This document shows positions 15,935-23,903 of a stretch of 64,000 nucleotides of DNA, in pieces. Under the pieces are notes generated by a model that worked only from the letters and a program-made list of their open reading frames with translations, made no database searches and was not told the origin of the DNA. The stretch covers positions 94,890-158,889 of the forward strand of contig FZRB01000005.1 of assembly GCA_900199595.1 (NCBI GenBank), read 5' to 3'. Source of the DNA: Lachnospiraceae bacterium. Lineage in GTDB: Bacteria; Bacillota; Clostridia; Lachnospirales; Lachnospiraceae. A program made the position numbers and the translations under genes. Positions within the stretch are counted from its first letter, which is position 1. Every line of letters starts with the position of its first letter.

Positions 15935-16696
15935 TTATTCCTTCAATGTTTCTCTTACTGCATCAACATACTCATCCGTATGAAAATACAGCATGACTCC
16001 ATGACCGACATTCGGCCAAACATGTTCTTCATAGTTCTTTAAGTACTTTTTCAAAATCTCATGGGATTTTATGGCATAAGGTTCCTTACTGCCACACCAG
16101 AGATATACTTTTGTTTCGGTCTTGCTGATATCTTCATTCACGCGATACGTATAATTCTCGATAAGATTAGCCTGCATACACTCTTTGCTACTTCCCCAGT
16201 ACATTAACGAAAACTCAGCGAGATCTTCTTTGCCAAGTCCCATAAGTTTACTCACGACCTGCATTCGTTTTGAAATCTGTCCGCCGTTTTTCTGCATCTT
16301 CAGAAATGCCTTCAGCCCCAGCTTGGCACATATTTTCCCCTGATGCGCCAGATATACTCCGTCGAGGATTGCTTTTTCTATACTAATCCTGTTTCTTGCA
16401 AGAAGCTCTGTCAGTACGGTTGCACCCTGAGAAGCGCCCCAAACGGCATAGAGTTCGCCGCCAAGATTCTCCGTAACATAGGCCTCAATCTGCTCACTTT
16501 CTTTTGCAAAAGAAACAAAATTCTCTGAACCGTCATAGCATCCGGTCATTGCGGGATAAATGACATAATATGTTTCTTCCAACGGTTTAAGCAATTCCCG
16601 GAATTTCTGCCAGTCGCAAAGCATTCCGTGCAATGCCAATATCGTCTTATTCTTTTTATCTCCATATGAATGAAACTGCATTCTTTTTCTCTCCAT
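15935..16696 (-). CDS. Alpha/beta hydrolase
   Basis: A 253-residue hydrolase with an oxyanion-region HGMLCDW (residues 23-29), nucleophile S89 in WGASQGA, an acidic residue in LWCGSKEPY and catalytic His in NVGHGVM near the C-terminus. This gives a complete Ser-Asp/Glu-His set for an esterase, lipase or peptidase-like enzyme. It has no signal peptide. The substrate is unknown. Neighbours are gene fragments, so there is no operon context. Confidence 0.85.
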   Translation of the reverse strand: MERKRMQFHSYGDKKNKTILALHGMLCDWQKFRELLKPLEETYYVIYPAMTGCYDGSENFVSFAKESEQIEAYVTENLGGELYAVWGASQGATVLTELLARNRISIEKAILDGVYLAHQGKICAKLGLKAFLKMQKNGGQISKRMQVVSKLMGLGKEDLAEFSLMYWGSSKECMQANLIENYTYRVNEDISKTETKVYLWCGSKEPYAIKSHEILKKYLKNYEEHVWPNVGHGVMLYFHTDEYVDAVRETLKE

Positions 16697-16731
16697 GGAA
16701 AGTTTTACTGTAAGATTATTTTACTATCAGC

Positions 16732-17067
16732 TCATAGAATATAAGTTGTATAGACCTTACTAATATAGCATATCTTTAATACTCTGAACAGAAGTACTAT
16801 TCTTCCGGACTTGATACCTCTTATTTTAAGTTCTTTAGCTATAGCTGCAAGTGTCAGAATATAGTAATTATCATTTTCAGTCTTACTTTCCTGAATCTTC
16901 AGTCTGTCTCCTCCAATATGATAACAGCTATTCATATACTCAAGCACGTTGTCATATACTATCGGTGGCGAAGGAACCTTATCGATTCCGGTACTGAAGC
17001 AGCAGTTTCTGGTCTTGATATCGCCGAATCCATGATCAATCCCTATAACAATAACTTCATCAATCAA
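16732..17067 (-). pseudogene. ParM/StbA-like plasmid-segregation actin, truncated
   Basis: The N-terminus is a recognisable ParM-like actin start: VIVIGIDHGFGDIKTRNCCF, then a TGID...PSPPIVYDNVLEYMNSCYHIGG segment and ILTLAAIAKELKIRGI. Full-length relatives are about 320-400 residues. Here the match stops near residue 90 and the frame ends at 111 in unrelated sequence. AAAGGAGG precedes a TTG start at 17067. It indicates that a plasmid-like or integrative element once lay here. Confidence 0.7.
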
Positions 17068-17126
17068 CGAATTTTATTCCTCCTTTACATATATTTGAGC
17101 AAACACGGCACTATGTACCGGCAGGA

Positions 17127-17182
17127 TTGTTCGCTCAGTTAATGTATCTATACAAGAATAGATAACTTAACTGAACGAACAA
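17127..17182. repeat. 16-bp inverted repeat upstream of the ParM remnant
   Basis: TTGTTCGCTCAGTTAA (17127-17142) and TTAACTGAACGAACAA (17167-17182) are reverse complements with one mismatch, separated by 24 bp. The site is 60 bp upstream of the ParM-like start, where partition operons normally carry their centromere and operator. It is a plausible operator relic. Confidence 0.6.
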
Positions 17183-17762
17183 GGGCATATCTCAAATAGT
17201 AAAGCAACGAATTACCATTTATAAAAAAACATTATCACGACAGGAACATTATAAGCTGCCAACTCTAGCCGAAATCTCATCTAATCGACCGGTATCTTTT
17301 CCGAGAAAGCTTCATTACCATGATTATAGTAGTATATCTCAACCTGCCTACGTTAAGTTGTACCTCGAACAAATTGTTCGACTAAATCTACAGTCAATCT
17401 ATCATAGTAATAATCCGACAAGTAACATACAAATCACTGAAAAGTATACTTTAAAAGTATATAACGCAAAAAGAGACCGGATATATCCGATCTCTCTAAG
17501 CGTCTTTGCTTGTATATTTTTTATCATAATCAATAGTTACAAAAGTATGAAAAAATGTTAAAAACCCCGGGTGAAAATCCTTACACCAATCCGGTTTTTT
17601 TACACCAATTTTACACCAATCATTTTGAATCGTACACCAATTTTACACCAATATTACAAGAAAATATAAGAATTTGTAACACTTTTGTAGCATTATCGTA
17701 AAACTTTCGAAACATTATATTTTGTTTAAAATCGGCCGCAAACCCGCATAAAATCTAGCTTT
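17183..17762. other. 580-bp gene-free stretch between mobile remnants and metA
   Basis: No gene is supported here. A 67-codon plus-strand frame (17358-17561) lacks a ribosome site and family features. The recognisable content is the TACACCAAT cluster near the metA end. The region appears to be the junction between accessory DNA and the metA-ligA-rluF housekeeping block. Confidence 0.6.
17582..17652. repeat. Five TACACCAAT direct repeats
   Basis: TACACCAAT occurs at 17582, 17601, 17612, 17633 and 17644. Two pairs are spaced exactly 11 bp, forming tandem TTTTACACCAAT units. The cluster is about 110 bp downstream of the metA stop. The pattern suggests protein binding sites such as integrase arm sites or a replication or partition iteron set left by a lost element. 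Confidence 0.75.
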
Positions 17763-18692
17763 TTACTTATCTTCTGCCACTCTTCTAGTCCAGTCATATG
17801 GAGTTGACTGATATACGTAATAATTAAGCCAGTTTGTATAGAGTGTATTTGCATGACAACGCCATGACTTCACAGGCTCTCTGTTTGGATCATCATCCGG
17901 ATAATAATTCACCGGAATATCAGGATCTATTCCCTTACCCAGATCTCTGTGATATTCCTGATCCAGTGTCAGTGTGTCATATTCCGGATGGCCGGTTATG
18001 AAGATATTCTTTCCGCCGTCTCCTACAATGATATAAGGACCACACTCAACTGAATCTGCAAGAACAACCAGATTACCGTTATTTCTTACTGCTGATGCAT
18101 CTATTCCTGTATATCTGGAATGAGGAGCAAGAAATGTATCATCAAAGCCTCTTACAAGTTCCTGACTCTTATGCATGGTTCTATGCATATAGATACCGGA
18201 AAGTTTCTTAGGTAGTTCATGCTTTTCTATTCCATAATGATAGTACAGTCCGGCCTGGGCCCCCCAGCAGATGTGAAGGGTTGAGGTTACATTTTTCGAA
18301 GCCCAATCCATGATCTTAGTAAGTTCTTCCCAGTACTCTACTTCCTCAAATCTCATTTTCTCAACAGGCGCACCTGTTATGATCATACCATCCCATTTAT
18401 GCTTTCTCACATCACGGAAGTTGGAATAGAATCTCTCCAGATGCTCCCTGGAAGTATGTTTACTTTCATGAGATAATGTTCTTACAAATGTTATGTTAAC
18501 CTGTAAAGGGGTATTTGAAAGACTTCTGAGAAGCTGCAGCTCCGTATCTTCCTTTAGAGGCATGAGATTAAGAATCAGTATATCTATAGGTCTGATATCC
18601 TGACTGTTTGAACGATTCTCGTCCATAACAAAGATATTCTCTTCCTCAAGTATCTGCTTAACAGGTAAATCATTGTCTATTCTTATCGGCAT
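17763..18692 (-). CDS. metA: Homoserine O-acetyltransferase (MetA family)
   Basis: A 309-residue enzyme of methionine synthesis that acylates homoserine. Catalytic Cys142 lies in HICWGAQAG, with the His and Glu of the triad in GHPEYD. Residue 111, which decides the acyl donor in this family, is Glu (GAPVEK); Glu is found in acetyl-CoA users and Gly in succinyl-CoA users, so acetyltransferase is the better name. The length is typical. It is the last gene of rluF-ligA-metA, starting 14 bp after the ligA stop. No SAM riboswitch or T-box is seen before it, so regulation would be through the operon. Confidence 0.95.
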   Translation of the reverse strand: MPIRIDNDLPVKQILEEENIFVMDENRSNSQDIRPIDILILNLMPLKEDTELQLLRSLSNTPLQVNITFVRTLSHESKHTSREHLERFYSNFRDVRKHKWDGMIITGAPVEKMRFEEVEYWEELTKIMDWASKNVTSTLHICWGAQAGLYYHYGIEKHELPKKLSGIYMHRTMHKSQELVRGFDDTFLAPHSRYTGIDASAVRNNGNLVVLADSVECGPYIIVGDGGKNIFITGHPEYDTLTLDQEYHRDLGKGIDPDIPVNYYPDDDPNREPVKSWRCHANTLYTNWLNYYVYQSTPYDWTRRVAEDK

Positions 18693-18706
18693 TTTATTCC
18701 TCCAGC

Positions 18707-20668
18707 TTAAAACTGTTTATTAATAAACATTTCTTCGGTAATGATAGGAATTCCTAGACTCTTGGCCTTTTTGTTCTTTGATGAACCGGAATTAATATCA
18801 TTGTTTATGAGACAGGTGGTCTTTGCACTGACTGAACCTGCAACTTTGCCGCCTCTATCTTCTATTTCTTTCTTCAAAGCATCTCGGTTGGGGTATGTCT
18901 CAAGGGAGCCCGTGATAACAAAGGTCATGCCCTCAAGATCCTGTTCTGAAGTATTCTCTTCTATCACAAAATCTATTTCATTCAGGAGCTTTCTCACTTC
19001 AGCAAGCTTTCCTTCATCGTGGAAATAAGCTACAAAATCGTGAGCAAGAACATCTCCCACCTGGTCTATTTCAACCATCTCTTCTTCAGTGGCATTCATT
19101 ATAGCTTCTATATCGCTCTTAAAGGCTCTTACAACGAGCTTAGCATTTGCCACTCCGAAGCCCGGAATTCCAAGACCATACAGAAAGGCTGCCATGTCTG
19201 CTTTTCGAGAGGCTTCGATGGCATCAGTGAGGTTTACATAAGACTTCTCACCAAAACCCTCCATATTTATTATAACATCCTTATGCTCTTTCAGATGATA
19301 TATATCCGACAGTCCATGCAGAAGGCCTTCTCCTATAAACTTCTCCATAGTCGCCTCTGACATACCATCGATATTCATTGCATTTCTCGAAACAAAAAGT
19401 GAAAAATGTTTTATATTCTTTGCCGGGCACTGCGGATTCAGACATATAAGTGTTTCAGTATCATTTTCATTTCGCACTTCCACGCTGCCTCCGCATGCCG
19501 GGCAGTCTGCCGGAAGACTGAATGAACCTGATTTAGTCAGATTCTCGGATATCTGAGGAATGATCATATTGGCCTTATAAACCTTTATCCTGTCCCCGAT
19601 TCCAAGTTTCATATCTTTTATATAACTGATATTATGTAAACTAGCTCTGCTTACATCCGTACCCTCAAGCTCTACAGTATCAAATATAGCTACAGGATTG
19701 ATCAGTCCCGTTCTGGACGGACTCCACTCTATCTCGCGAAGCACTGTCTCTGCTTCTTCATCTCTCCATTTAAATGCAATGGCATTTCGCGGGAACTTGG
19801 CAGTCGTTCCGAGACTCCTTCCGTAAGCGATGTCATCATAGCTAAGAACCAGACCATCCGTCGGAAAATCATTCTGAGGTATCTTGGCTGAAAATCTCTC
19901 TATGGCATCCGGAAGTGTAAGTCCGATGACTCTTTCATACTCTACAGTCTCAAAGCCCAGCTTCTTCAGATACTCAAATCTTTTCTCAAAGGAATTCTCG
20001 AAGCTGTCTATAAGACTGCTGTCCTCCGGATCCACCATGGAAAATGCGTAGAACCGGACATGCCTCTCGGCTGTTATCTGCGAGCTAAGCTGTCTCACTG
20101 AACCACTGCACAGATTACGCGGATTCTTGTACTTTGCATCTGCATCGGTAATTGCATTATTTATCTTCTCAAAATCAGAATAGGTGATTATTGCCTCACC
20201 TCTGATAGTCATTTTACCCTTATAAGCAATAGCCCCCGGAAGATTTACAAATGTTCTGGCATTTGGTGTGATAACCTCTCCTATCTCGCCATTTCCACGG
20301 GTAACTGCTTTAGTCAGAACGCCTCCTTCATATGTGAGCACTACAGTAAGACCATCCATTTTCCAGGAAAGAAGGCCTTCCTTATCTCCCAGCCAGCTGA
20401 CAAGTGCATCAACTTCCTTAGTCTTGTCCAGTGAAAGCATGGGTGAAGGATGCTTCTCCTTCGGAAGCTCACTGACAACCTCATAGCCGACATTCTGGGT
20501 TGGACTGTTATTAAAAACCGTCCCTGTCTCAGCTTCAAGAGCCACCAGCTCATCATAGAGCTTGTCATACTCGAAGTTGCTCATTATCTCCACATCCTCG
20601 GCATAGTAGGCACGGGAAGCTTTATTAAGTATATCGATTAATTCCTTTATACGATCTATCTTATCCAT
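18707..20668 (-). CDS. ligA: NAD-dependent DNA ligase
   Basis: A 653-residue LigA that seals nicks in replication and repair. The adenylated lysine is K103 in SWKMDG. An OB fold, a four-Cys zinc finger (CPACGG ... CLNPQCP), helix-hairpin-helix repeats (GFGEKSYVNLTDAI, GIPGFGVANA) and a C-terminal BRCT domain (LEGMTFVITGSLETYPNRDA) follow in the usual order. The length is normal. Its start is two bases after the rluF stop, so the two are cotranscribed. Confidence 0.97.
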   Translation of the reverse strand: MDKIDRIKELIDILNKASRAYYAEDVEIMSNFEYDKLYDELVALEAETGTVFNNSPTQNVGYEVVSELPKEKHPSPMLSLDKTKEVDALVSWLGDKEGLLSWKMDGLTVVLTYEGGVLTKAVTRGNGEIGEVITPNARTFVNLPGAIAYKGKMTIRGEAIITYSDFEKINNAITDADAKYKNPRNLCSGSVRQLSSQITAERHVRFYAFSMVDPEDSSLIDSFENSFEKRFEYLKKLGFETVEYERVIGLTLPDAIERFSAKIPQNDFPTDGLVLSYDDIAYGRSLGTTAKFPRNAIAFKWRDEEAETVLREIEWSPSRTGLINPVAIFDTVELEGTDVSRASLHNISYIKDMKLGIGDRIKVYKANMIIPQISENLTKSGSFSLPADCPACGGSVEVRNENDTETLICLNPQCPAKNIKHFSLFVSRNAMNIDGMSEATMEKFIGEGLLHGLSDIYHLKEHKDVIINMEGFGEKSYVNLTDAIEASRKADMAAFLYGLGIPGFGVANAKLVVRAFKSDIEAIMNATEEEMVEIDQVGDVLAHDFVAYFHDEGKLAEVRKLLNEIDFVIEENTSEQDLEGMTFVITGSLETYPNRDALKKEIEDRGGKVAGSVSAKTTCLINNDINSGSSKNKKAKSLGIPIITEEMFINKQF

Positions 20669-20670
20669 AA

Positions 20671-21423
20671 TTACCTACACTTATTTCTAAGGATTCTTTC
20701 CTCTTCCTCAGTTAATTCTCTGTATTCACCGGGAGCAAGCTTACCCAGCTTAACATTCATTACACGGACTCTTTTAAGGGCTACTACCCTATATCCGAAG
20801 TATTCACACATACGGCGTATCTGATGATTGATACCCTCTGTGATAATAATTCTAAATGTATCTTTACTGAAATCTCCATCAGCTGATGTTCTCACTCTGA
20901 TGATCTTACAGGGCTTGGTTTTTCTCTCTTCAAGAGGTACGCCAGCAGTCATCCCTTCAAGGAACTGTCTCGTCAGTGGTTTATCCACCTTTACAACATA
21001 TTCCTTCTCATGATTATTACGTGCCTTCTGTATCTGATTAGCCAGGTCACCATCATTTGTCAGAAGCAACAGTCCATGAGAATTCTTATCCAGTCTTCCT
21101 ACATAATAAAGCATATCCGGATAATCCAGTTTTCTGAATATACTATCCTTATCAGCTTCCTTTGAAGTACAAACCAGTCCCAAAGGTTTATTGTAGGCAA
21201 GTACTACTTTCTTCCTGGATTTTTGACTTACCTCATTTCCTCTGTATAATACACGGTCGCCTTCTTCTACCCTGTCCCCGGGCTCAGCTATTTTTCCATT
21301 AATGGTTATCTCTCCATTTAATATAGCTTCATCTGCTTTTCTTCTGGACAGGATTCCGGCCTGACTGAGATATTTATTAATTCTTATTCCACTGTTTTCA
21401 GTTGTTTTCTCTACATTTTCCAT
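20671..21423 (-). CDS. rluF: RluF-like rRNA pseudouridine synthase
   Basis: A 250-residue enzyme that isomerises uridine in rRNA. An N-terminal S4 domain (RINKYLSQAGILSRRKADEAI) is followed by the RsuA/RluB/RluF catalytic domain with D112 in YVGRLDKNSHGLLLL. The ARNNHEKEYVVKVDKPLT and MTAGVPLEERKTKPCK stretches are closer to RluF (23S rRNA) than to RluB or RsuA, hence the symbol. The exact target is not proven. It is the first gene of the rluF-ligA-metA set. Confidence 0.85.
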   Translation of the reverse strand: MENVEKTTENSGIRINKYLSQAGILSRRKADEAILNGEITINGKIAEPGDRVEEGDRVLYRGNEVSQKSRKKVVLAYNKPLGLVCTSKEADKDSIFRKLDYPDMLYYVGRLDKNSHGLLLLTNDGDLANQIQKARNNHEKEYVVKVDKPLTRQFLEGMTAGVPLEERKTKPCKIIRVRTSADGDFSKDTFRIIITEGINHQIRRMCEYFGYRVVALKRVRVMNVKLGKLAPGEYRELTEEEERILRNKCR

Positions 21424-21465
21424 CTGTCAAATATAACATCTTTTGGTTTTTTCTTCAACCTTATG

Positions 21466-21646
21466 ATGATATGACATAAGTGTCAAAAGTTAAAAATGCG
21501 TTCCTGCTTGCAGGAATAGCATATTAGCTTTATGACACGTCTAAACACGAGGAAATAGCTTTTTTTGTAGAAAAACAGCGGTTTCCGAGTGTTTCCAGGA
21601 TTGCGAGAATTGCTTTAGCAATGATGCAATCCGTATGTCATATGAT
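21466..21646. repeat. 180-bp intergenic element with nested hairpins
   Basis: The 320-bp gap between the divergent rluF and Lrp genes holds an element with near-perfect 12-bp ends (ATGATATGACAT at 21466-21477, ATGTCATATGAT at 21635-21646, one mismatch). Inside are TTCCTGC/GCAGGAA (21501-21516), AACACGAGGAAA with TTTCCGAGTGTT (imperfect), GGATTGC/GCAATCC (21598-21632) and ATTGCT/AGCAAT (21609-21622). Both flanking promoters must lie in or beside it. No coding potential is seen. Confidence 0.65.
21472..21490. promoter_or_regulatory. Dispersed 19-bp motif with TGACA-N4-TGTCA palindrome (copy 1)
   Basis: TGACATAAGTGTCAAAAGT occurs here and, in reverse complement, at 33745-33763 before murT. Its core is a TGACA-N4-TGTCA palindrome. 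This copy is 49 bp upstream of rluF. A palindromic operator shared by two operons fits; it could also be part of a dispersed repeat. Confidence 0.5.
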
Positions 21647-21744
21647 GTAAAATTAAAAAATATATAGATATTTCCATAAATAAGAGTTATAATAGTTAAG
21701 TATTTTTTTTAATAACATAATATTATTAAGTTTCGAGGTGTATC

Positions 21745-22203
21745 ATGGACAAAATTGACGTCAAGATTCTTTCACTGCTTCAGGAAAATGCAAGATATCC
21801 TCTCAAATTTCTTGCCGAGAAAGTTTTCCTTTCTTCTCCTGCAGTTTCTGCCAGAATCGAAAGACTTGAAAAACAGGGAATCATCAAAGGCTATCATGCA
21901 ACACTTGATCCTTTGACTCTGGGTTACCATATAACTGCTTTCATAAATCTCACACTTGAGCCTCATCAGAAGGCTGAGTTTTATCCTTTTATAGAAGCCT
22001 GTCCCAATGTGCTTGAATGTAACTGTGTCACAGGAAATTACTCCATGCTGATCAAGGTATGCTTCCCAAGCACACAGGAGCTGGATCATTTTATAGGTCA
22101 GCTTCAGACCTATGGAAAGACAGAAACTCAGATAGTATTTTCAACACCGGTTGAACCACGCGGAATCGATGTATCTATATTAAACAAAGAAGCTTCAAAA
22201 TAA
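21745..22203 (+). CDS. Lrp/AsnC family transcriptional regulator
   Basis: A 152-residue regulator. An N-terminal AsnC-type winged helix (DKIDVKILSLLQENARYPLKFLAEKVFLSSPAVSARIERLEKQGIIKGY) is followed by the ligand-binding RAM domain. Members usually sense amino acids and control their metabolism. A GAGG ribosome site precedes ATG 21745. It is one of few plus-strand genes, divergent from rluF-ligA-metA, and a role in amino-acid supply is possible but unproven. A perfect hairpin terminator starts inside the stop codon. Confidence 0.92.
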   Translation: MDKIDVKILSLLQENARYPLKFLAEKVFLSSPAVSARIERLEKQGIIKGYHATLDPLTLGYHITAFINLTLEPHQKAEFYPFIEACPNVLECNCVTGNYSMLIKVCFPSTQELDHFIGQLQTYGKTETQIVFSTPVEPRGIDVSILNKEASK

Positions 22204-22248
22204 AAAGATGACACTTTGAACATGGTTCATTCAAAGTGTCATCTTTTT
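22202..22248. terminator. Strong bidirectional terminator hairpin with shared arms
   Basis: The 19-nt arm AAAAAGATGACACTTTGAA (22202-22220) is perfectly repeated in reverse complement at 22230-22248, followed by more Ts, so it can terminate on both strands. It starts in the Lrp stop codon. The same 19-nt arm occurs at 45482-45500. Confidence 0.9.
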
Positions 22249-22267
22249 TTATTCTCGAAACAGCTGT

Positions 22268-22286
22268 CAAGCACGAATCGTGCTTG
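22268..22286 (-). terminator. Short hairpin after the 207-residue membrane-protein gene
   Basis: CAAGCACG (22268-22275) and CGTGCTTG (22279-22286) form a perfect 8-bp hairpin with an AAT loop, 13 bp beyond the minus-strand stop at 22299. It has no T-tract of its own, but the strong bidirectional hairpin lies just after it. Confidence 0.45.
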
Positions 22287-22298
22287 CACTCATGAGCA

Positions 22299-22922
22299 CT
22301 AGTCGTTTAGTCTGTCAAGGAATTCCTTGAAGGCAGGTTCTTTCTCAGCCTTCTCTTCTTCATCCTTTTTAACCATCTGGTAAAGCTCCTGTATATCCTT
22401 ATCCTTTCCGGCCTTATCGATATACTTCTGGGTGCTGTCACTTATTTCTCCATTATATATTAGGTACTCACCATTCTTATCAACTATATAGAATGGTCCA
22501 AGCATATCAAGTGGTGTAGACTCTATACCAACTATCGATATATTTGCAACAGCATATACTATAGTATCGCTTTTCTTTATTCCCTGAACTGTGTAACAGT
22601 TTATGTTACTGTATGCGGTTATGATTTTAGACTGGTTCTGAACAACAGACATGTCATCAAACTTTGAAGGTTCTGTAACACATGACTTCAGAATATCCTG
22701 GTCACCTGATGCCATCGCACTAAGGTATGTAATAATAAGTGCATTTATATCAGGATTAGCATTTGTCTTATATGAGAATCTGGTGGTAAAGCCGAGATCT
22801 TCACTTACTACATCTCTCTGCTTATAAACCATAAATCCAAATAGACCTATTGCTAATATAAATAATATCCAGATTGAAGCAAGAAGTCTTTTCTGCTTTG
22901 ATTTTTTATTATTCTGTGCCAT
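22299..22922 (-). CDS. Single-pass membrane protein with extracytoplasmic domain, unknown function
   Basis: A 207-residue protein: a basic N-terminus (KKSKQKR), one membrane helix (about 13-32), then an outside domain. The pattern INALIITYLSAMASGDQDILKSCV with later strands (YTVQGIKKSDTIVYAVANISI and YLIYNGEI) looks like an NTF2-like or DUF4878-type fold. The tail is highly charged (KKDEEEKAEKEPAFKEFLDRLND). No function can be assigned. It follows the tRNA-Arg gene. Confidence 0.7.
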   Translation of the reverse strand: MAQNNKKSKQKRLLASIWILFILAIGLFGFMVYKQRDVVSEDLGFTTRFSYKTNANPDINALIITYLSAMASGDQDILKSCVTEPSKFDDMSVVQNQSKIITAYSNINCYTVQGIKKSDTIVYAVANISIVGIESTPLDMLGPFYIVDKNGEYLIYNGEISDSTQKYIDKAGKDKDIQELYQMVKKDEEEKAEKEPAFKEFLDRLND

Positions 22923-22980
22923 TGATCATACCTCGTTTTGTATAGTAATTGTAACTACTAAACCAGTTACAAATAATTAA

Positions 22981-23052
22981 TGAACCAGACGGGAATCGAA
23001 CCCACGCACATGGCTCCGGAGGCCATTGCTCTATCCACTGAGCTACTGGTTC
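22981..23052 (-). tRNA. trnR: tRNA-Arg (anticodon CCG)
   Basis: A 72-nt cloverleaf on the minus strand: acceptor GAACCAG/CTGGTTC with discriminator A, D-arm GCTC/GAGC, anticodon stem ATGGC/GCCAT with loop CTCCGGA (anticodon CCG), and a T-loop TTCGATT. CCA is not encoded. The ribF coding sequence ends inside it: ribF codons AAC CAG TAG are acceptor-stem bases plus the next nucleotides, so the stop codon is tRNA positions 8-10. Confidence 0.93.
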
Positions 23053-23903
23053 CTGTCAGCATCTAATATATCCAATTCTATCTGATTAGTCAAGTCATCT
23101 AGTGAATCAAACCTTCTTTCCGGCCTGATAAAACGTGTTGGAATTATGTCAACCGACTCTCCATATATATCATCATTAAAATTATATATAAAGGTTTCTA
23201 CAGTAGGTTTTTCCCCATCATCTATGGATGGTCTGATACCAATATTTGTTATGCCTCTGAACTTATTTCCGTCCAGTATAACATCACTGGAATAGACTCC
23301 ATAACCTGGAAGCAGCTTACTCACATCCAGCCCAAGATTAATAGTCGGATATCCCAGAGTTCTTCCAAGCTTTTTACCGCCTCTGACTACTCCGGACAGT
23401 TTAAATGAGTGTCCCAGCAGTTTAGCTGCATACTCCATATCACCTGCCTCAAGACATTTTTTTATTCTTGTTGAGCTGACTGTTTCACCGTCTATCTGCA
23501 GCTTATCAAAAACCTTAACTTCATAATTATTTTCCAGGCCAAAGCTTTCCAGAAGCTTCACATCACCGGATCTTTTACTTCCAAATCTGAAATCATTTCC
23601 AACCGCAAGATATGCTGTATTAAGCTTTTTTATCAGAATATCCTTTATAAAATCCTCGGCTGTAATTGCAGCAAATTCAGGACTGAATTCATAATAAACT
23701 ATATGCTTTATAGTCGGAAACTCATTTTGAATGAACTGCCTCTCCTCTTCCTCAGTCATGATGCTCTGTCCCGGCATCCTTATTTTAAGAAATGCAGCCT
23801 CATATCCTTTAGCCTCGGCTACATCTGAAACCTCTTTCAGTAATAGCTGATGTCCCAAATGTAATCCTTCGAATTTACCTATTGTCACTGCAGTTTTATT
23901 CAT
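23043..23903 (-). CDS. ribF: Bifunctional riboflavin kinase / FAD synthetase
   Basis: A 286-residue enzyme that makes FMN and then FAD. The N-terminal FAD synthetase domain has TIGKFEGLHLGHQLLL (nucleotidyltransferase HxGH-type motif) and a long-range FRFGSKRSGDV segment. The C-terminal flavokinase has GGKKLGRTLGYPTINLG and the GVYSS...GITNIGIRPS stretch. It is a little shorter than the usual 305-315 residues. Its start overlaps the truB stop by four bases, and its stop lies within tRNA-Arg. It belongs to the long nusA-to-ribF translation operon. Confidence 0.95.
   Translation of the reverse strand: MNKTAVTIGKFEGLHLGHQLLLKEVSDVAEAKGYEAAFLKIRMPGQSIMTEEEERQFIQNEFPTIKHIVYYEFSPEFAAITAEDFIKDILIKKLNTAYLAVGNDFRFGSKRSGDVKLLESFGLENNYEVKVFDKLQIDGETVSSTRIKKCLEAGDMEYAAKLLGHSFKLSGVVRGGKKLGRTLGYPTINLGLDVSKLLPGYGVYSSDVILDGNKFRGITNIGIRPSIDDGEKPTVETFIYNFNDDIYGESVDIIPTRFIRPERRFDSLDDLTNQIELDILDADRNQ

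Noticed and set aside
17358..17561. 67-codon plus-strand frame between ParM remnant and metA
   Set aside because: No ribosome site, no recognisable domain, and the region is otherwise gene-free; too weak to call.
17582..17652. CRISPR-like repeats
   Set aside because: The 9-bp units are too short and partly adjacent; they resemble protein-binding sites.
17763..18692. Succinyl-type MetA
   Set aside because: Residue 111 is Glu, which in this family goes with acetyl-CoA use, so I did not call it a succinyltransferase.
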